A DNA stretch of 64,000 nucleotides from Pelagicoccus sp. SDUM812002 (GTDB taxonomy: Bacteria; Verrucomicrobiota; Verrucomicrobiia; Opitutales; Opitutaceae), in the NCBI RefSeq assembly GCF_031127835.1, contig NZ_JARXHX010000004.1, positions 1-64,000 on the forward strand, given 5' to 3'. Within the stretch, counting starts at the first letter, position 1; each line of letters begins with the position of its first letter. Below, one piece after another: positions 36,400 to 45,612 of the stretch. Position numbers and translations under genes: made by a program. Below the pieces are notes generated by a model. It did no database searches. It worked only from the letters and a program-made list of their open reading frames with translations, and had not been told where the DNA came from.

Positions 36400-38675
36400 T
36401 CGACGGGTTGCCAGAGCGTATTCATTGTTTGGGCGCGGGCGGCGCTGGCATGCTACCGTTGGCTATTTATCTAGCGGCGGCGGGGCATCGCGTGAGCGCC
36501 GAAGACGACGCTCTTAATGCAGAGAACCGCGCAATACTTGAGGAGTTTGGGATATCGCTGTGTGTATATGAAGAAGAGGGAGAGGGTGCTGTCGTTTATT
36601 CCTCAGCTATATCTCCTAACCATTCGGTTCGGGTTCACGCGGAAACGCAGGGCAAACCCTGTTTGCGTCGCGGCGAGTGTTTGGCTTTGGTAGCGAAAGA
36701 AAAGAAGCTGGTCGCGATTGCAGGATCGCATGGGAAGACGACGACCTGCGGCATGTTGATTGATATACTCAATCAATTCGGAACAGATTTCTCATATCTC
36801 ATGGGCGCTCAGTTCGATCGGCTTCCGCCAAGTCGATTTTCGGCTGGGGACTGGCTGGTTGCCGAAATCGATGAGAGTGACGGAACGATCGAAGGTTTTC
36901 ATCCAGAATTAACGGTGATCCTGAATGTCGATCATGACCATCATGCTCGCTACAGCACGGAGGATGATTACTTTGCCGCATTCTCCCGCTTAATCGCGCG
37001 AACCAAGAGAAGCGTATTTTTGCAGTCTTCCTTGAGTGATAAGCTCGGCGATTCCGCGAGTGTTTCTGTATCGACAGTGGGTGAAGGTGGAGCAATTGAA
37101 TTGTCCCTGAAAACTTCAGGTTCCTCTTGGACGGAATTGAGCTTCTCGGGTGCTACAGAACTGGATACATTGTCCATCAACCGAACCGGTCTCATGAATG
37201 CGATGGATGCGTCCTTTGCATTTCTTGCAGCGGAGGCGATGGGAGCGAAAATTGGGGCAGGTCAACTTATTGAGTTCAATCCGGTCAAGCGTCGCCAGCG
37301 TTGCTGGTACAACAGCCCGAACGTGCAAGTATTCGAAGACTACGCTCACCATCCGCGCGAAATCGATGCCGTCTTGGATAGCATCGGTGCTTTGAAAGGG
37401 TGGCAGACTGTCGTTGTTTTTCAGGCGCATCGTTATTCGCGTACCCGCGAGCTGAAAGCGGAGTTCGCCAACAGTTTATCCGATTGCGAAGAGCTCGTGC
37501 TGTTGGATGTGTACCCAGCGAGTGAACAACGGCTCGTAGGTGGAACGGGACAGGACCTTTACCAAGCGTGTCGAAAGTTGAACGACCGAGTTATATTTAT
37601 CTCGAGTGTGGTTGACCCAGTTTCGACATTGCTGGCCAGAGTGCAACAGGGGCAGGTTCGGATTCTATTTCTCGGAGCAGGGGTAGGTGATCAGCTTGCG
37701 AAACGCTTGAGCGAATCCCTCGCGGCGTCGGACACTCGATGGGGACAAGTGAATCGAGCCTTGGCATCGGTCTCCAGCTTTACGACTTCAATTCGCGCAG
37801 ACGAGCCTATGGCCAACAAAACTACAATGCGGGTGGGAGGCGCGGCGGAGCGGTATTTCGAGCCAGAGTCGCTTGCTCAACTTGTGACCGCTTTGAAGGT
37901 TTGTCGAAAAGAAGGGATCGCTATTCGCCCGATAGGACGTGGTTCCAATCTTGTGGTTTCAGATCGCGGTGTATCTGGATTGGTGATACGTCTTAGTCAT
38001 CCATATTGGAGCCGCTTCGAGCTTTTGGGCGAGGGCCGGGCTCGCCTGGGCGCGGGGATGAGGATCAAAGCTCTTTGCGGTCAAGCGGCGAAGGTGGGTT
38101 TAGAGGGCTTCGAATTCTTAGAAGGCATTCCGGGGAGTTTGGGGGGAGTTTTGCGAATGAACGCCGGCGCCATGGGCGGCTGGGTTTTCGATGTCGTGGA
38201 GTCGATCCGATATGTGAGCCTGGAGGGCGATATTCTGGAAGCCCGAAAGGGAGATCTAGATTTTGGATACCGATACTGTCGAGAACTCGAAACGGCGATC
38301 GCGATCGATGCAATCTTCGTTTCGAAGAAAAGCGACGGGACTCAGGCGGCAATTCGCCGCACGATCGATACCTACCAAAACAAGAGGAAGGAATCGCAGC
38401 CACGGGAGCCGAGTGCGGGGTGCATTTTTAAGAATCCAGAGGGAGACTCGGCAGGACGCTTGATCGATGAACTCGGACTGAAGGGAGCTGTCGTCGGAGG
38501 AGCTGAAATTAGCTCGGTCCACGGAAACTTTATCATAAACCGAGGGGGCGCGAGCAGCGCGGACGTGATCGAGCTCGTGAAGTTTGCGCGTAAGGTGGCC
38601 TCGGAGCGAAAGGGAGTAGACCTGCATCCCGAGGTGTTGTTGTTTGGATCAAGTTGGGAGGAAGCATTGAAATGA
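36396..38675 (+). CDS. murC-murB: MurC-MurB fusion: UDP-MurNAc-L-alanine ligase / UDP-MurNAc dehydrogenase
   Basis: The 759-residue fusion has MurC first (about 1-450), with GAGGAGMLPLA, AGSHGKTTTCGM, NVDHDHHARY and DYAHHPREI. MurB follows (about 455-757) with the FAD-binding MRVGGAAE, GRGSNLVVSD, IPGSLGGVLRMNAGA, AGCIFKNP and a C-terminal LHPEV block. MurB makes UDP-MurNAc and MurC adds the first L-Ala, so the fusion joins consecutive cytoplasmic steps in reverse order of catalysis. Both active sites look intact. ATGA overlaps occur at both ends. Confidence 0.95.
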   Translation: MIDGLPERIHCLGAGGAGMLPLAIYLAAAGHRVSAEDDALNAENRAILEEFGISLCVYEEEGEGAVVYSSAISPNHSVRVHAETQGKPCLRRGECLALVAKEKKLVAIAGSHGKTTTCGMLIDILNQFGTDFSYLMGAQFDRLPPSRFSAGDWLVAEIDESDGTIEGFHPELTVILNVDHDHHARYSTEDDYFAAFSRLIARTKRSVFLQSSLSDKLGDSASVSVSTVGEGGAIELSLKTSGSSWTELSFSGATELDTLSINRTGLMNAMDASFAFLAAEAMGAKIGAGQLIEFNPVKRRQRCWYNSPNVQVFEDYAHHPREIDAVLDSIGALKGWQTVVVFQAHRYSRTRELKAEFANSLSDCEELVLLDVYPASEQRLVGGTGQDLYQACRKLNDRVIFISSVVDPVSTLLARVQQGQVRILFLGAGVGDQLAKRLSESLAASDTRWGQVNRALASVSSFTTSIRADEPMANKTTMRVGGAAERYFEPESLAQLVTALKVCRKEGIAIRPIGRGSNLVVSDRGVSGLVIRLSHPYWSRFELLGEGRARLGAGMRIKALCGQAAKVGLEGFEFLEGIPGSLGGVLRMNAGAMGGWVFDVVESIRYVSLEGDILEARKGDLDFGYRYCRELETAIAIDAIFVSKKSDGTQAAIRRTIDTYQNKRKESQPREPSAGCIFKNPEGDSAGRLIDELGLKGAVVGGAEISSVHGNFIINRGGASSADVIELVKFARKVASERKGVDLHPEVLLFGSSWEEALK

Positions 38676-39604
38676 AGACGCCGAGAATAGCTGTTTTATT
38701 TGGAGGGATTTCAGCCGAGCGAGAGGTGTCGCTTGGTTCTGGGAAGGCTGCTGCTGCGGCCTTAGCTAAACAGTTCGAGGTAGATCTTTTCGATGTGCAG
38801 TCCTACTCGGAGTTGCCAGAGGGGCTGGATCCAGCACAGCATGTCGTTTTTTCAACCTTGCACGGTTCTTTTGGCGAAGATGGGGGAGCCCAGAGGCTGA
38901 TGGACGAGGCTGGCGTCTACTACGCTGGGTGCGATGCTGCGTCCAGCGCTTTGACTTTCGACAAAGTGGCAACCAAGGCGAAGCTCGCTGCGGCGGGTGT
39001 GCCGGTTCCTGCGGAAATCGTTTTCGATGCCTCGGAAGTTCCCCTGGCAGATACGATCGTTTCCGTATTTGGCCCTTCGGTGGTGCTGAAGCCAGTGGCG
39101 GAAGGTAGCAGCGTCGGATTGCTTTTTGCAGAGGGAGAAGTGGAGATAGCAGATTGCCTTGATAAGTGCAGGACGGGTCGCTGGCTAGTAGAGCCGCGCA
39201 TTGTTGGCAAGGAAGTGACAGTGGGCATGTTGAATGGCGAGGCCTTAGGGGTGGTAGAGATTCGACCCAAGAGCGGTCGTTTCGATTATGACAGCAAGTA
39301 TACGAAAGGGATGACTGAATACATCGCCCCGGCAGTAATCAGCCCGGAACTGAGCGAGCGCATCCGGAATCTGGCTACACGTGCTTTCGAAGCCTGCGGT
39401 TGCAGGGATTACGCTCGCATTGATTGTATGGTGGATTCTGACGAGAATCCCTACTTTCTGGAGATCAATACCCTCCCTGGACTCAAGGAAACGAGTCTTT
39501 TGCCCATGTCAGCGGCGCTTTTTGGATACAATTTCGACGAACTACTGCAAAAGCTTGTAGAACCGGCATTGTTGAGGTATAGAAACGGCAATTCTTCTAG
39601 CTAA
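38672..39604 (+). CDS. ddl: D-alanine--D-alanine ligase
   Basis: The 310-residue ATP-grasp enzyme makes the D-Ala-D-Ala dipeptide for MurF. Motifs are LFGGISAEREVSL, LHGSFGEDGGAQ, VLKPVAEGSSVGL, and the C-terminal FLEINTLPGLKETSLLP. The ATG at 38672 overlaps the murC-murB stop (ATGA). A start 18 bp upstream is possible but lies inside the fusion gene. It ends one base before the ftsQ start. Confidence 0.95.
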   Translation: MKTPRIAVLFGGISAEREVSLGSGKAAAAALAKQFEVDLFDVQSYSELPEGLDPAQHVVFSTLHGSFGEDGGAQRLMDEAGVYYAGCDAASSALTFDKVATKAKLAAAGVPVPAEIVFDASEVPLADTIVSVFGPSVVLKPVAEGSSVGLLFAEGEVEIADCLDKCRTGRWLVEPRIVGKEVTVGMLNGEALGVVEIRPKSGRFDYDSKYTKGMTEYIAPAVISPELSERIRNLATRAFEACGCRDYARIDCMVDSDENPYFLEINTLPGLKETSLLPMSAALFGYNFDELLQKLVEPALLRYRNGNSSS

Positions 39605-39605
39605 A

Positions 39606-40502
39606 ATGGCGGCCCGTACTCCCACATCCTCAAGTCGACGTAAGCGTAAAGCAAATACGTGGAAAGACATCGACCAAAGCGTTAAGCCAAAGGCTATGAG
39701 CTCGGCCTCGGAACGCCGTGTTTGGATGGGGCGCATCAAGGTGACGGGAGCGGCTCTTCTGTTTGTGTGCGTGTTGGTTGCGGCGCTGCACTTTTTGCCT
39801 CGATTGGAGGGCGGACCCGAGGTTTTGACCAAGGCGGGCGAGTCCATGCCGATTCAGGTGATCGATGTAGAGTCGGATGGTAGTTTGGAGCAGGACTATA
39901 TTTTGCGCCAATTGGACGTGCCCGAAAATGCAAACCTACTGAGCGTGGATCTGGATGCGATGAAAGCGCGTATCGAGCTGATCGGGCAGGTGCGAAGCGC
40001 TGTCGTTTCCCGGCATTTCCCGGATGCGCTCGAAGTACGCATCAAGGAAAGGAAGCCGATTGTCCGAATTTTGGCGCAGCGTGCAAATGGAGAGACGCTC
40101 AAGCTTTTCGTAGACGAAGAGGGTTACGTATTCGAATCTGAACATATGGACCCAAAGGTTGCTCGGACGTTACCGTTCTTGGACGGAGTAACTCTTTCCA
40201 AGGAAGAATTTGGCTATTCTAGAATTGAAGGTATCCGGCCGCTGGCGGAGCTGCTATCCGAAGCTCAAACGGTCGCTCCCCACATTTACAACGCTTGGCG
40301 GATCGTTTCTTTGGAGCGTCACGATCGTTTGATTACCAAAGGCCGTGCCGCGAAGGAGGTCGTCTTCGATCGCTATGCGGACTTTCGAAATCAACTAGGG
40401 CGTTTGGATTACATCTTAGACGATTGTAGAAGTAAGCGAAGAGGCGAAATCGCAAGCGTAGATTTGACCCTGGAAGATCAGGTGCCAGTAAGATTCCTAT
40501 AG
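39606..40502 (+). CDS. ftsQ: Cell division protein FtsQ
   Basis: The 298-residue bitopic protein has a basic cytoplasmic tail, a membrane helix (about 46-64), a POTRA domain (about 82-152, with SAVVSRHFPDALEVRIKERKP at its end), and a beta domain. FtsQ recruits FtsL/FtsB and later divisome proteins. The assignment rests on the POTRA/FtsQ pattern and on position between ddl and ftsA. Confidence 0.9.
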   Translation: MAARTPTSSSRRKRKANTWKDIDQSVKPKAMSSASERRVWMGRIKVTGAALLFVCVLVAALHFLPRLEGGPEVLTKAGESMPIQVIDVESDGSLEQDYILRQLDVPENANLLSVDLDAMKARIELIGQVRSAVVSRHFPDALEVRIKERKPIVRILAQRANGETLKLFVDEEGYVFESEHMDPKVARTLPFLDGVTLSKEEFGYSRIEGIRPLAELLSEAQTVAPHIYNAWRIVSLERHDRLITKGRAAKEVVFDRYADFRNQLGRLDYILDDCRSKRRGEIASVDLTLEDQVPVRFL

Positions 40503-40560
40503 GCTCGCAGTATCGGGTTGAAATAATTCGAGAAACCGTCAGCCGTACGGTCAAAGCAAG

Positions 40561-41772
40561 GTGTACAAGACGAAAGTAATCGCAGGAGTTGATATTGGGA
40601 CGAGCAAAGTGACGGTGCTTCTTGGAGAGATCCATGAAGGACGGAAACTCAATGTTATCGGCCTTGGTCAGTCGTCTTCAAAAGGCCTTCTTAAAGGGGA
40701 AATCGTTGATTACCACTTAGCTAGCGATTGCGTGCACGCTGCGATCTTGGCGGCGGAGAGCCAGGCTGGGGTTTCTATCGACGGAGTATACCTAGCTCAA
40801 ACGGGCGGGCATATCGAAGGATTCCCTAGCGAAGCGTCCGTCAATATCACTGATCCGGACGGCCGCGTTCAATCAGAGGATGTGGAACAGGCTTGTTCAT
40901 TAGCCCAAGGTCGAGAGCTGCCGGAAAACCGTACTACTATCCATCACTTACGGCGTCCTTACCGGCTCGATGGTCGAAGTGTCGAGTCACCTGTAGGCAT
41001 GGAAGGGGAGCGACTGGAAGTCGGTTACTGGACCATGCATGGTGATTCCCGCAAGATCGGGGACGCGATTCACATCATAAACGGCTTCAACCTTCACGTG
41101 GACGATATCGTGCTGGCTGGTTTGGCGAGTAGTGCGGCGGTAGCAACTACTGACCAAAAAAAGAGCGGAGCCTTGGTCATCGACATCGGAAGGGGAACCA
41201 CCGACTACGCTCTTTTTCTTGATGGGCGTTGTATAAAAGCTGGCTGCCTTCCCATCGGAGGCGACCATATTTCCAACGACTTAAGCATTGGCCTACGTAT
41301 GCGGCTGAAACAGGCGGAAAGTCTGAAGCTGAGATATGGTTCCGCGATCGTAGAGCATAAGGATAAGACCGAGAAGGTTTGGCTGAATAACGACTTTGAA
41401 ATTGGAGACCGCCCCATTCCGCTCTGGAGCATCGAGAAAATAATCGAACTACGTGTGAGTGAGATTTTCGAGGTGGTCCGTAAGAAGCTCGGCGCCCAGT
41501 ATTTGCCGGAAAGGATTTCATCTGGGGTAATCCTATCGGGTGGTACCAGTAATTTGGCGAACATCGACCAGTGCGCGGAAAACGTATTTGGAATTCAAGC
41601 ACACGTCGGAAACAATGCAGCGATGGCCTCAGGTGAACTGAAAGATTCGCAGTACAGCACAGCACTAGGTCTTTTACACTACGGTCTGCAATATCAGAGC
41701 GAAAAAAGCTACGCCAAGCATAGGCAGAGCAGCATTTTTGGCCGACTAAAGAGCCTGTTTCAAAAAGTATAG
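40561..41772 (+). CDS. ftsA: Cell division protein FtsA
   Basis: The 403-residue actin-like ATPase tethers FtsZ to the membrane. Visible are the phosphate-1 motif GVDIGTSKVTVL, DIGRGTTDYALF (phosphate-2), the adenosine motif ILSGGTSNL, and a basic amphipathic tail (SSIFGRLKSLFQKV) that should serve as the membrane-targeting sequence. Translation probably starts at GTG 40561, 58 bp after ftsQ. Confidence 0.95.
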   Translation: MYKTKVIAGVDIGTSKVTVLLGEIHEGRKLNVIGLGQSSSKGLLKGEIVDYHLASDCVHAAILAAESQAGVSIDGVYLAQTGGHIEGFPSEASVNITDPDGRVQSEDVEQACSLAQGRELPENRTTIHHLRRPYRLDGRSVESPVGMEGERLEVGYWTMHGDSRKIGDAIHIINGFNLHVDDIVLAGLASSAAVATTDQKKSGALVIDIGRGTTDYALFLDGRCIKAGCLPIGGDHISNDLSIGLRMRLKQAESLKLRYGSAIVEHKDKTEKVWLNNDFEIGDRPIPLWSIEKIIELRVSEIFEVVRKKLGAQYLPERISSGVILSGGTSNLANIDQCAENVFGIQAHVGNNAAMASGELKDSQYSTALGLLHYGLQYQSEKSYAKHRQSSIFGRLKSLFQKV

Positions 41773-41796
41773 GCACGCAATTTCGACCCATTAACG

Positions 41797-43044
41797 ATGA
41801 GCGATCTCACAAACGACGAGCCAAACGAATCCTCCGAAATCCGAATGAAAGTGATTGGAGTAGGGGGTGCTGGATCAAACATCGTCGATCGCTTGATGCT
41901 TTCTCAAGTGTCTGGAGTAGAGTTGGTTGCGATAAACACAGATCAACAGGCACTTGCGGATTCACCCATTGTCAATAAGCTCTGTATCGGGAAATCTGTG
42001 ACAGGTGGATTGGGAACGGGTGGAGATGTAGAAGTCGGCCGAGAGGCGGCGTTGAAGCATCTGGATGCGATCGATGCTTTGGTGGAAGATGTCGATCTCC
42101 TTTTCATCACGGCCGGCCTAGGTGGCGGAACTGGTACGGGAGCGGCTCCCGTTATCGCGGAGCAAGCTCTGAGAAGCGGCGCTATCGTGATCGCTTTTGT
42201 TGCACTACCTTTTACGATCGAGCGATCAGCTAGGGGAAATGTGGCTCAGGAAGGGCTCAAACGATTGCGCGACACTTGCAACGCAGTGGTGCCTCTGCCC
42301 AACGACTTATTGATCCAAGAATCAGATCCAGATGCTTCGCTTCTCGATGCCTTTGCCAAGGCAGATGCTTGGATCGAGAAGGCGATTCGCTCGATCTGGT
42401 GCATGATGAACAAGACGGGCATGATCAATGTGGACTTCGCTCAACTCCGCCAGATGTTAGCGAAGAAGGCAGGTAAAACGCTATTTGGTCTGGGGGCTGG
42501 CGACGGAGAGAACGCTGCGGTGGAGGCGGTGGCGGACTTGAAGCTTTGTCCTTTGTTGCATACTCCGGAGTTTTCCAAGAAAGCGGACCAGTTGCTCGTC
42601 AACATCGTCGGCGGCACTCGTATCGGCATCGCCGATACGCAGATGATTATGGAAGCGGTATCGGAGGAATTCGGAGCTGATGCCAATATCACGATGGGTG
42701 CGGTTGTCGACGAAGACTTGGGCGACTCGGTTGAGATCTGTATTCTCGGAACCAGCGAGGTTAGCAGCATTCCGTTCACCAAGATAGTAAAGCCGCGGAT
42801 TCAGAATTCGCGAGAGGCGAAGGAAGCTCCTCAGGTTGAAAAGACGGAAACCGCTCCGCGAGCGAGTTCGCCGCCTGATCGTCCCGTAACCCACAAGAGC
42901 AGTAAGGCTGCGTCGCAGGAGGAGTTTTCCTTTTCCGAGGGTGATCCGAAAGGGGAGTTCGAAAACTCAGATGGAACGTTATTCGAAGGGCAAGACCTCG
43001 ACTCCCCGACCTATCTGCGCCGTGGCGTTAAGATCGTGCTGTAA
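41797..43044 (+). CDS. ftsZ: Cell division protein FtsZ with variant T7 loop
   Basis: The 415-residue tubulin homologue has the GTP-binding elements VIGVGGAGSN (19-28), the NTD-x-Q block, and the tubulin signature GGGTGTG (109-115). It ends with a conserved C-terminal peptide-like sequence (SPTYLRRGVKIVL) after a charged linker (about 325-400). The T7 synergy loop, which completes the GTPase site of the neighbouring subunit, reads N211-V-D213-F-A-Q216. The second Asp (D212 in E. coli) is Gln, encoded CAA. The following RQML and GKTLFGLGAGDGENAA region aligns well, so this is not a frameshift. GTP turnover may be slow or organised differently. It is the last gene of the dcw cluster. Confidence 0.96.
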   Translation: MSDLTNDEPNESSEIRMKVIGVGGAGSNIVDRLMLSQVSGVELVAINTDQQALADSPIVNKLCIGKSVTGGLGTGGDVEVGREAALKHLDAIDALVEDVDLLFITAGLGGGTGTGAAPVIAEQALRSGAIVIAFVALPFTIERSARGNVAQEGLKRLRDTCNAVVPLPNDLLIQESDPDASLLDAFAKADAWIEKAIRSIWCMMNKTGMINVDFAQLRQMLAKKAGKTLFGLGAGDGENAAVEAVADLKLCPLLHTPEFSKKADQLLVNIVGGTRIGIADTQMIMEAVSEEFGADANITMGAVVDEDLGDSVEICILGTSEVSSIPFTKIVKPRIQNSREAKEAPQVEKTETAPRASSPPDRPVTHKSSKAASQEEFSFSEGDPKGEFENSDGTLFEGQDLDSPTYLRRGVKIVL

Positions 43045-43099
43045 AATACCGCCCGCGAGAATCTATAATGGAGTTTGGGCGTTCCCGAGCGAAATTGGG

Positions 43100-43753
43100 T
43101 TAGAAACTCAACGAGGAGCCGACGATGTAGCGTCCATTCCAGTTGTCGGAGGTTCCTTGACGAGAGCTATCGTAGAGAAGGTAGTAGTTGATATTGTGGG
43201 CGCCGAGCTTGGAACCGAGCATGACCGGGTAGAAGCGATTCTTAGTGATTTTGCCTTTGTCCGCTTCGTAGAAAATTTCGTCACCTATGGTAAACGAGGT
43301 GAAGGGGCCCGTGTCTATCTTCCACGTCGCTTTAGACGAATGGCGGACGCGATGAAAAATCTCACTACCTTTTCCTTCTTTCCACCGGAGTTCCCAGCGG
43401 TTTCGCATGCTGATAGAAGGTCCATTTTCGCCTAACGTGAACTTGGCTGGATTGAGTTCTAGATCGAATCTATAGGTGTTGTTCCAATCGTCTCCTTGCT
43501 TGCTGAATTCGACTACGGGATGCGTTCCGAGCGACCAATTCTGTCCAATGTTTGTGTTGAACTTTTGAGAAACTCTGAAGTATCCGATCTCTTCAAAATC
43601 AGGTAGACGAATTTCGAAGTGAGTCTTGGTTTTGGTGTTGTCTCCAACATTCTTGGACGAGCTATTCACCGTGAACCATAGGTCTGTTCCCTCGCTAGAG
43701 TACGCGATTGGAAGAAGGCAAATGCATGCGATTGTGATGAGTACATTTTTCAT
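43100..43753 (-). CDS. DUF2490-type outer-membrane beta-barrel protein
   Basis: The 217-residue protein has a signal peptide (MKNVLITIACICLLPIAYSS) and alternating hydrophobic/polar beta strands. It contains DUF2490-like features, such as R-x-R-x-E-x-R-type strands (MRNRWELRWKEG, FHRVRHSSKATW) and a terminal strand ending in Phe (IVGSSLSF), which fits BAM recognition. The function is unknown. It converges with ftsZ and lies 9 bp downstream of the chemoreceptor gene on the same strand. Confidence 0.75.
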   Translation of the reverse strand: MKNVLITIACICLLPIAYSSEGTDLWFTVNSSSKNVGDNTKTKTHFEIRLPDFEEIGYFRVSQKFNTNIGQNWSLGTHPVVEFSKQGDDWNNTYRFDLELNPAKFTLGENGPSISMRNRWELRWKEGKGSEIFHRVRHSSKATWKIDTGPFTSFTIGDEIFYEADKGKITKNRFYPVMLGSKLGAHNINYYLLYDSSRQGTSDNWNGRYIVGSSLSF

Positions 43754-43762
43754 GCCGTTCGA

Positions 43763-45325
43763 CTAATTGAAAGTGGTTGTAGAGAGGGAGGCGTTAGAGC
43801 GTTGAGTTTCGTCAAAGTTCCAGGAGTCGTCGCTTGCACTCGTGCGGAGTGGACTCGCTGCTTTCTTCGAATGATGCCTATATGAAGATTCAGTACCCAG
43901 CAATTCGGAAAGCTCTTCCACCATTTGATGAAGTTTGCCTGCTTGTTGGTCGAGTTGGACGGTGGCGCTAGCAGTTTCCTCTGCGGAAGCTGCGTTGGTT
44001 TGAGTCACTTGATCCATTTGTGTGAGGGCTGTATTGAGCTGAGTGATACCTGCTGATTGCTCTTGTGCAGAGGTGGCCATGTTGCTCATGAGCTCGTCCA
44101 TCTCGAATGCTTTACTACAGATGCGTTCCAAAACCTCAGCAACGCGTTCGCTGGTGCGGATTCCTGCTTCGCTTCGTTGTGTCGACTCCTCGATGCGGTC
44201 GGAAGTTTCGCGGGCGGCTTTGGCACAACGCTGAGCGAGGGCGCGTACTTCGTCGGCTACTACGGCAAAGCCGGCTCCGGCTTCGCCAGCGCGAGCGGCT
44301 TCCACAGCGGCGTTAAGGGCGAGTATATTTGTCTGAAATGCGATTTCATCGATCGTTTTCAAGGTACTGGCTATATTGGAGCTCGAATCCGCAATCAGCT
44401 GCATCGCCTCGATCATGGTCCTCATTTCAGAGCTTCCTTGCTGGGCGGCGGCATTGGTCTCGGCAGATACGTCTTTAATTTGCTGGGCGGCTGTGGCGCT
44501 ACTTTGGATGGTGGCGGCACTCTCTTCAAGGGAGGCGCTGGTTTCCTCTAGGGAAGCAGCTTGCTCGGACGCTCCTTCCGCTACACGTCGACTGCTGTCG
44601 CTAATTTGAGAAGTGGTTTCAGCGGTTTCGAAGGCGGTGGTAGCAATATTGCTTGCGATAATTTTAAGTTTGTTCGCCGTGGCGTATCCAATTTTCCAAT
44701 TCACAAGCGCACCGATAATCAAGCTCACGAAAATGGTCGCCAGTATGGCCCACTCACCTTTGTTGGCTGTGGACTGAGCGTTTTCCCTTATCCTCGCTGA
44801 CTCTTTTTCTAACACCTCTGTTAGTATATCTATTTGTTCTCGGGCGCTGTCGAAGTCCTTAAGAGCAGGTCCACTGGCGAAGGCCGTTCCAGCAGCCTGC
44901 TGTAATGGGTCGGAGCTGTTTAGTTGGCGAAGCGCCGAGTGGGCCGACTGCTTCCACCTGTCGAATCTCTCTTCAAACTTGGATTGAATCTCTTTGATGC
45001 GTGGAGTCGTATAGGGGGCGGCCGATTTCTTGAATCCTGCCCAGCGAGTTTCAACCTGACCGAGGTTTTCGTTGGTTACAATTGTCAGACCTTCAAATTC
45101 TTCCGGGCTACTGTTCGCGAACATGAGCTGGGCAATGTAGGCTTGGTGTAAGTCGCGATCGAGCTGGAGTAGGTGGTCCGTCGCATCGAGAACGTTCTGC
45201 GAAAAGAGCTGTAAGTCTTGAAGGATGGATTTTTTGGTTGCGATTCCCACACCTCCGATGATGAGCCCCAAGATAGTGAGGGACGCAAAGGCGAGCGTTG
45301 TTCTTTTGGCGAAAGTCAATTTCAT
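43763..45325 (-). CDS. Methyl-accepting chemotaxis protein
   Basis: The 520-residue chemoreceptor has a first membrane helix (about 8-30), a periplasmic helical ligand-binding domain (about 31-200) and a second helix (about 202-222). The cytoplasmic signalling coiled coil contains the highly conserved hairpin tip EIAFQTNILALNAAVEAARAG-type motif and ADEVRALAQR. Glu/Gln-rich methylation helices flank the tip. The ATG at 45325 is preferred over an upstream TTG. No other che genes are nearby and the ligand is unknown. Confidence 0.93.
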   Translation of the reverse strand: MKLTFAKRTTLAFASLTILGLIIGGVGIATKKSILQDLQLFSQNVLDATDHLLQLDRDLHQAYIAQLMFANSSPEEFEGLTIVTNENLGQVETRWAGFKKSAAPYTTPRIKEIQSKFEERFDRWKQSAHSALRQLNSSDPLQQAAGTAFASGPALKDFDSAREQIDILTEVLEKESARIRENAQSTANKGEWAILATIFVSLIIGALVNWKIGYATANKLKIIASNIATTAFETAETTSQISDSSRRVAEGASEQAASLEETSASLEESAATIQSSATAAQQIKDVSAETNAAAQQGSSEMRTMIEAMQLIADSSSNIASTLKTIDEIAFQTNILALNAAVEAARAGEAGAGFAVVADEVRALAQRCAKAARETSDRIEESTQRSEAGIRTSERVAEVLERICSKAFEMDELMSNMATSAQEQSAGITQLNTALTQMDQVTQTNAASAEETASATVQLDQQAGKLHQMVEELSELLGTESSYRHHSKKAASPLRTSASDDSWNFDETQRSNASLSTTTFN

Positions 45326-45612
45326 TTGGATAGCGTGCGTTCGTTTCAATCGATGGACTGATTTCCGGACATCGAGATAAGTAGCACAGCCTTGAGGCTT
45401 GAGGGCTACTACTCGTGCAATTTGTACCCTTTTTACCTACTCTAGGAATTTTGAGCTCCCTAAACTAGGGAGTTAGCCTTAATTAACCAGGCCCGCTGAT
45501 AAAGACTGTTCCCGCCGGACAGATTTTGCACCGCTTTGTTGGCGAATCGTCTTCGCTCTTTAGATTAGATCGTTCCGAACCTATGTGGTGAAGACTTGCG
45601 ATGGATAGACGG

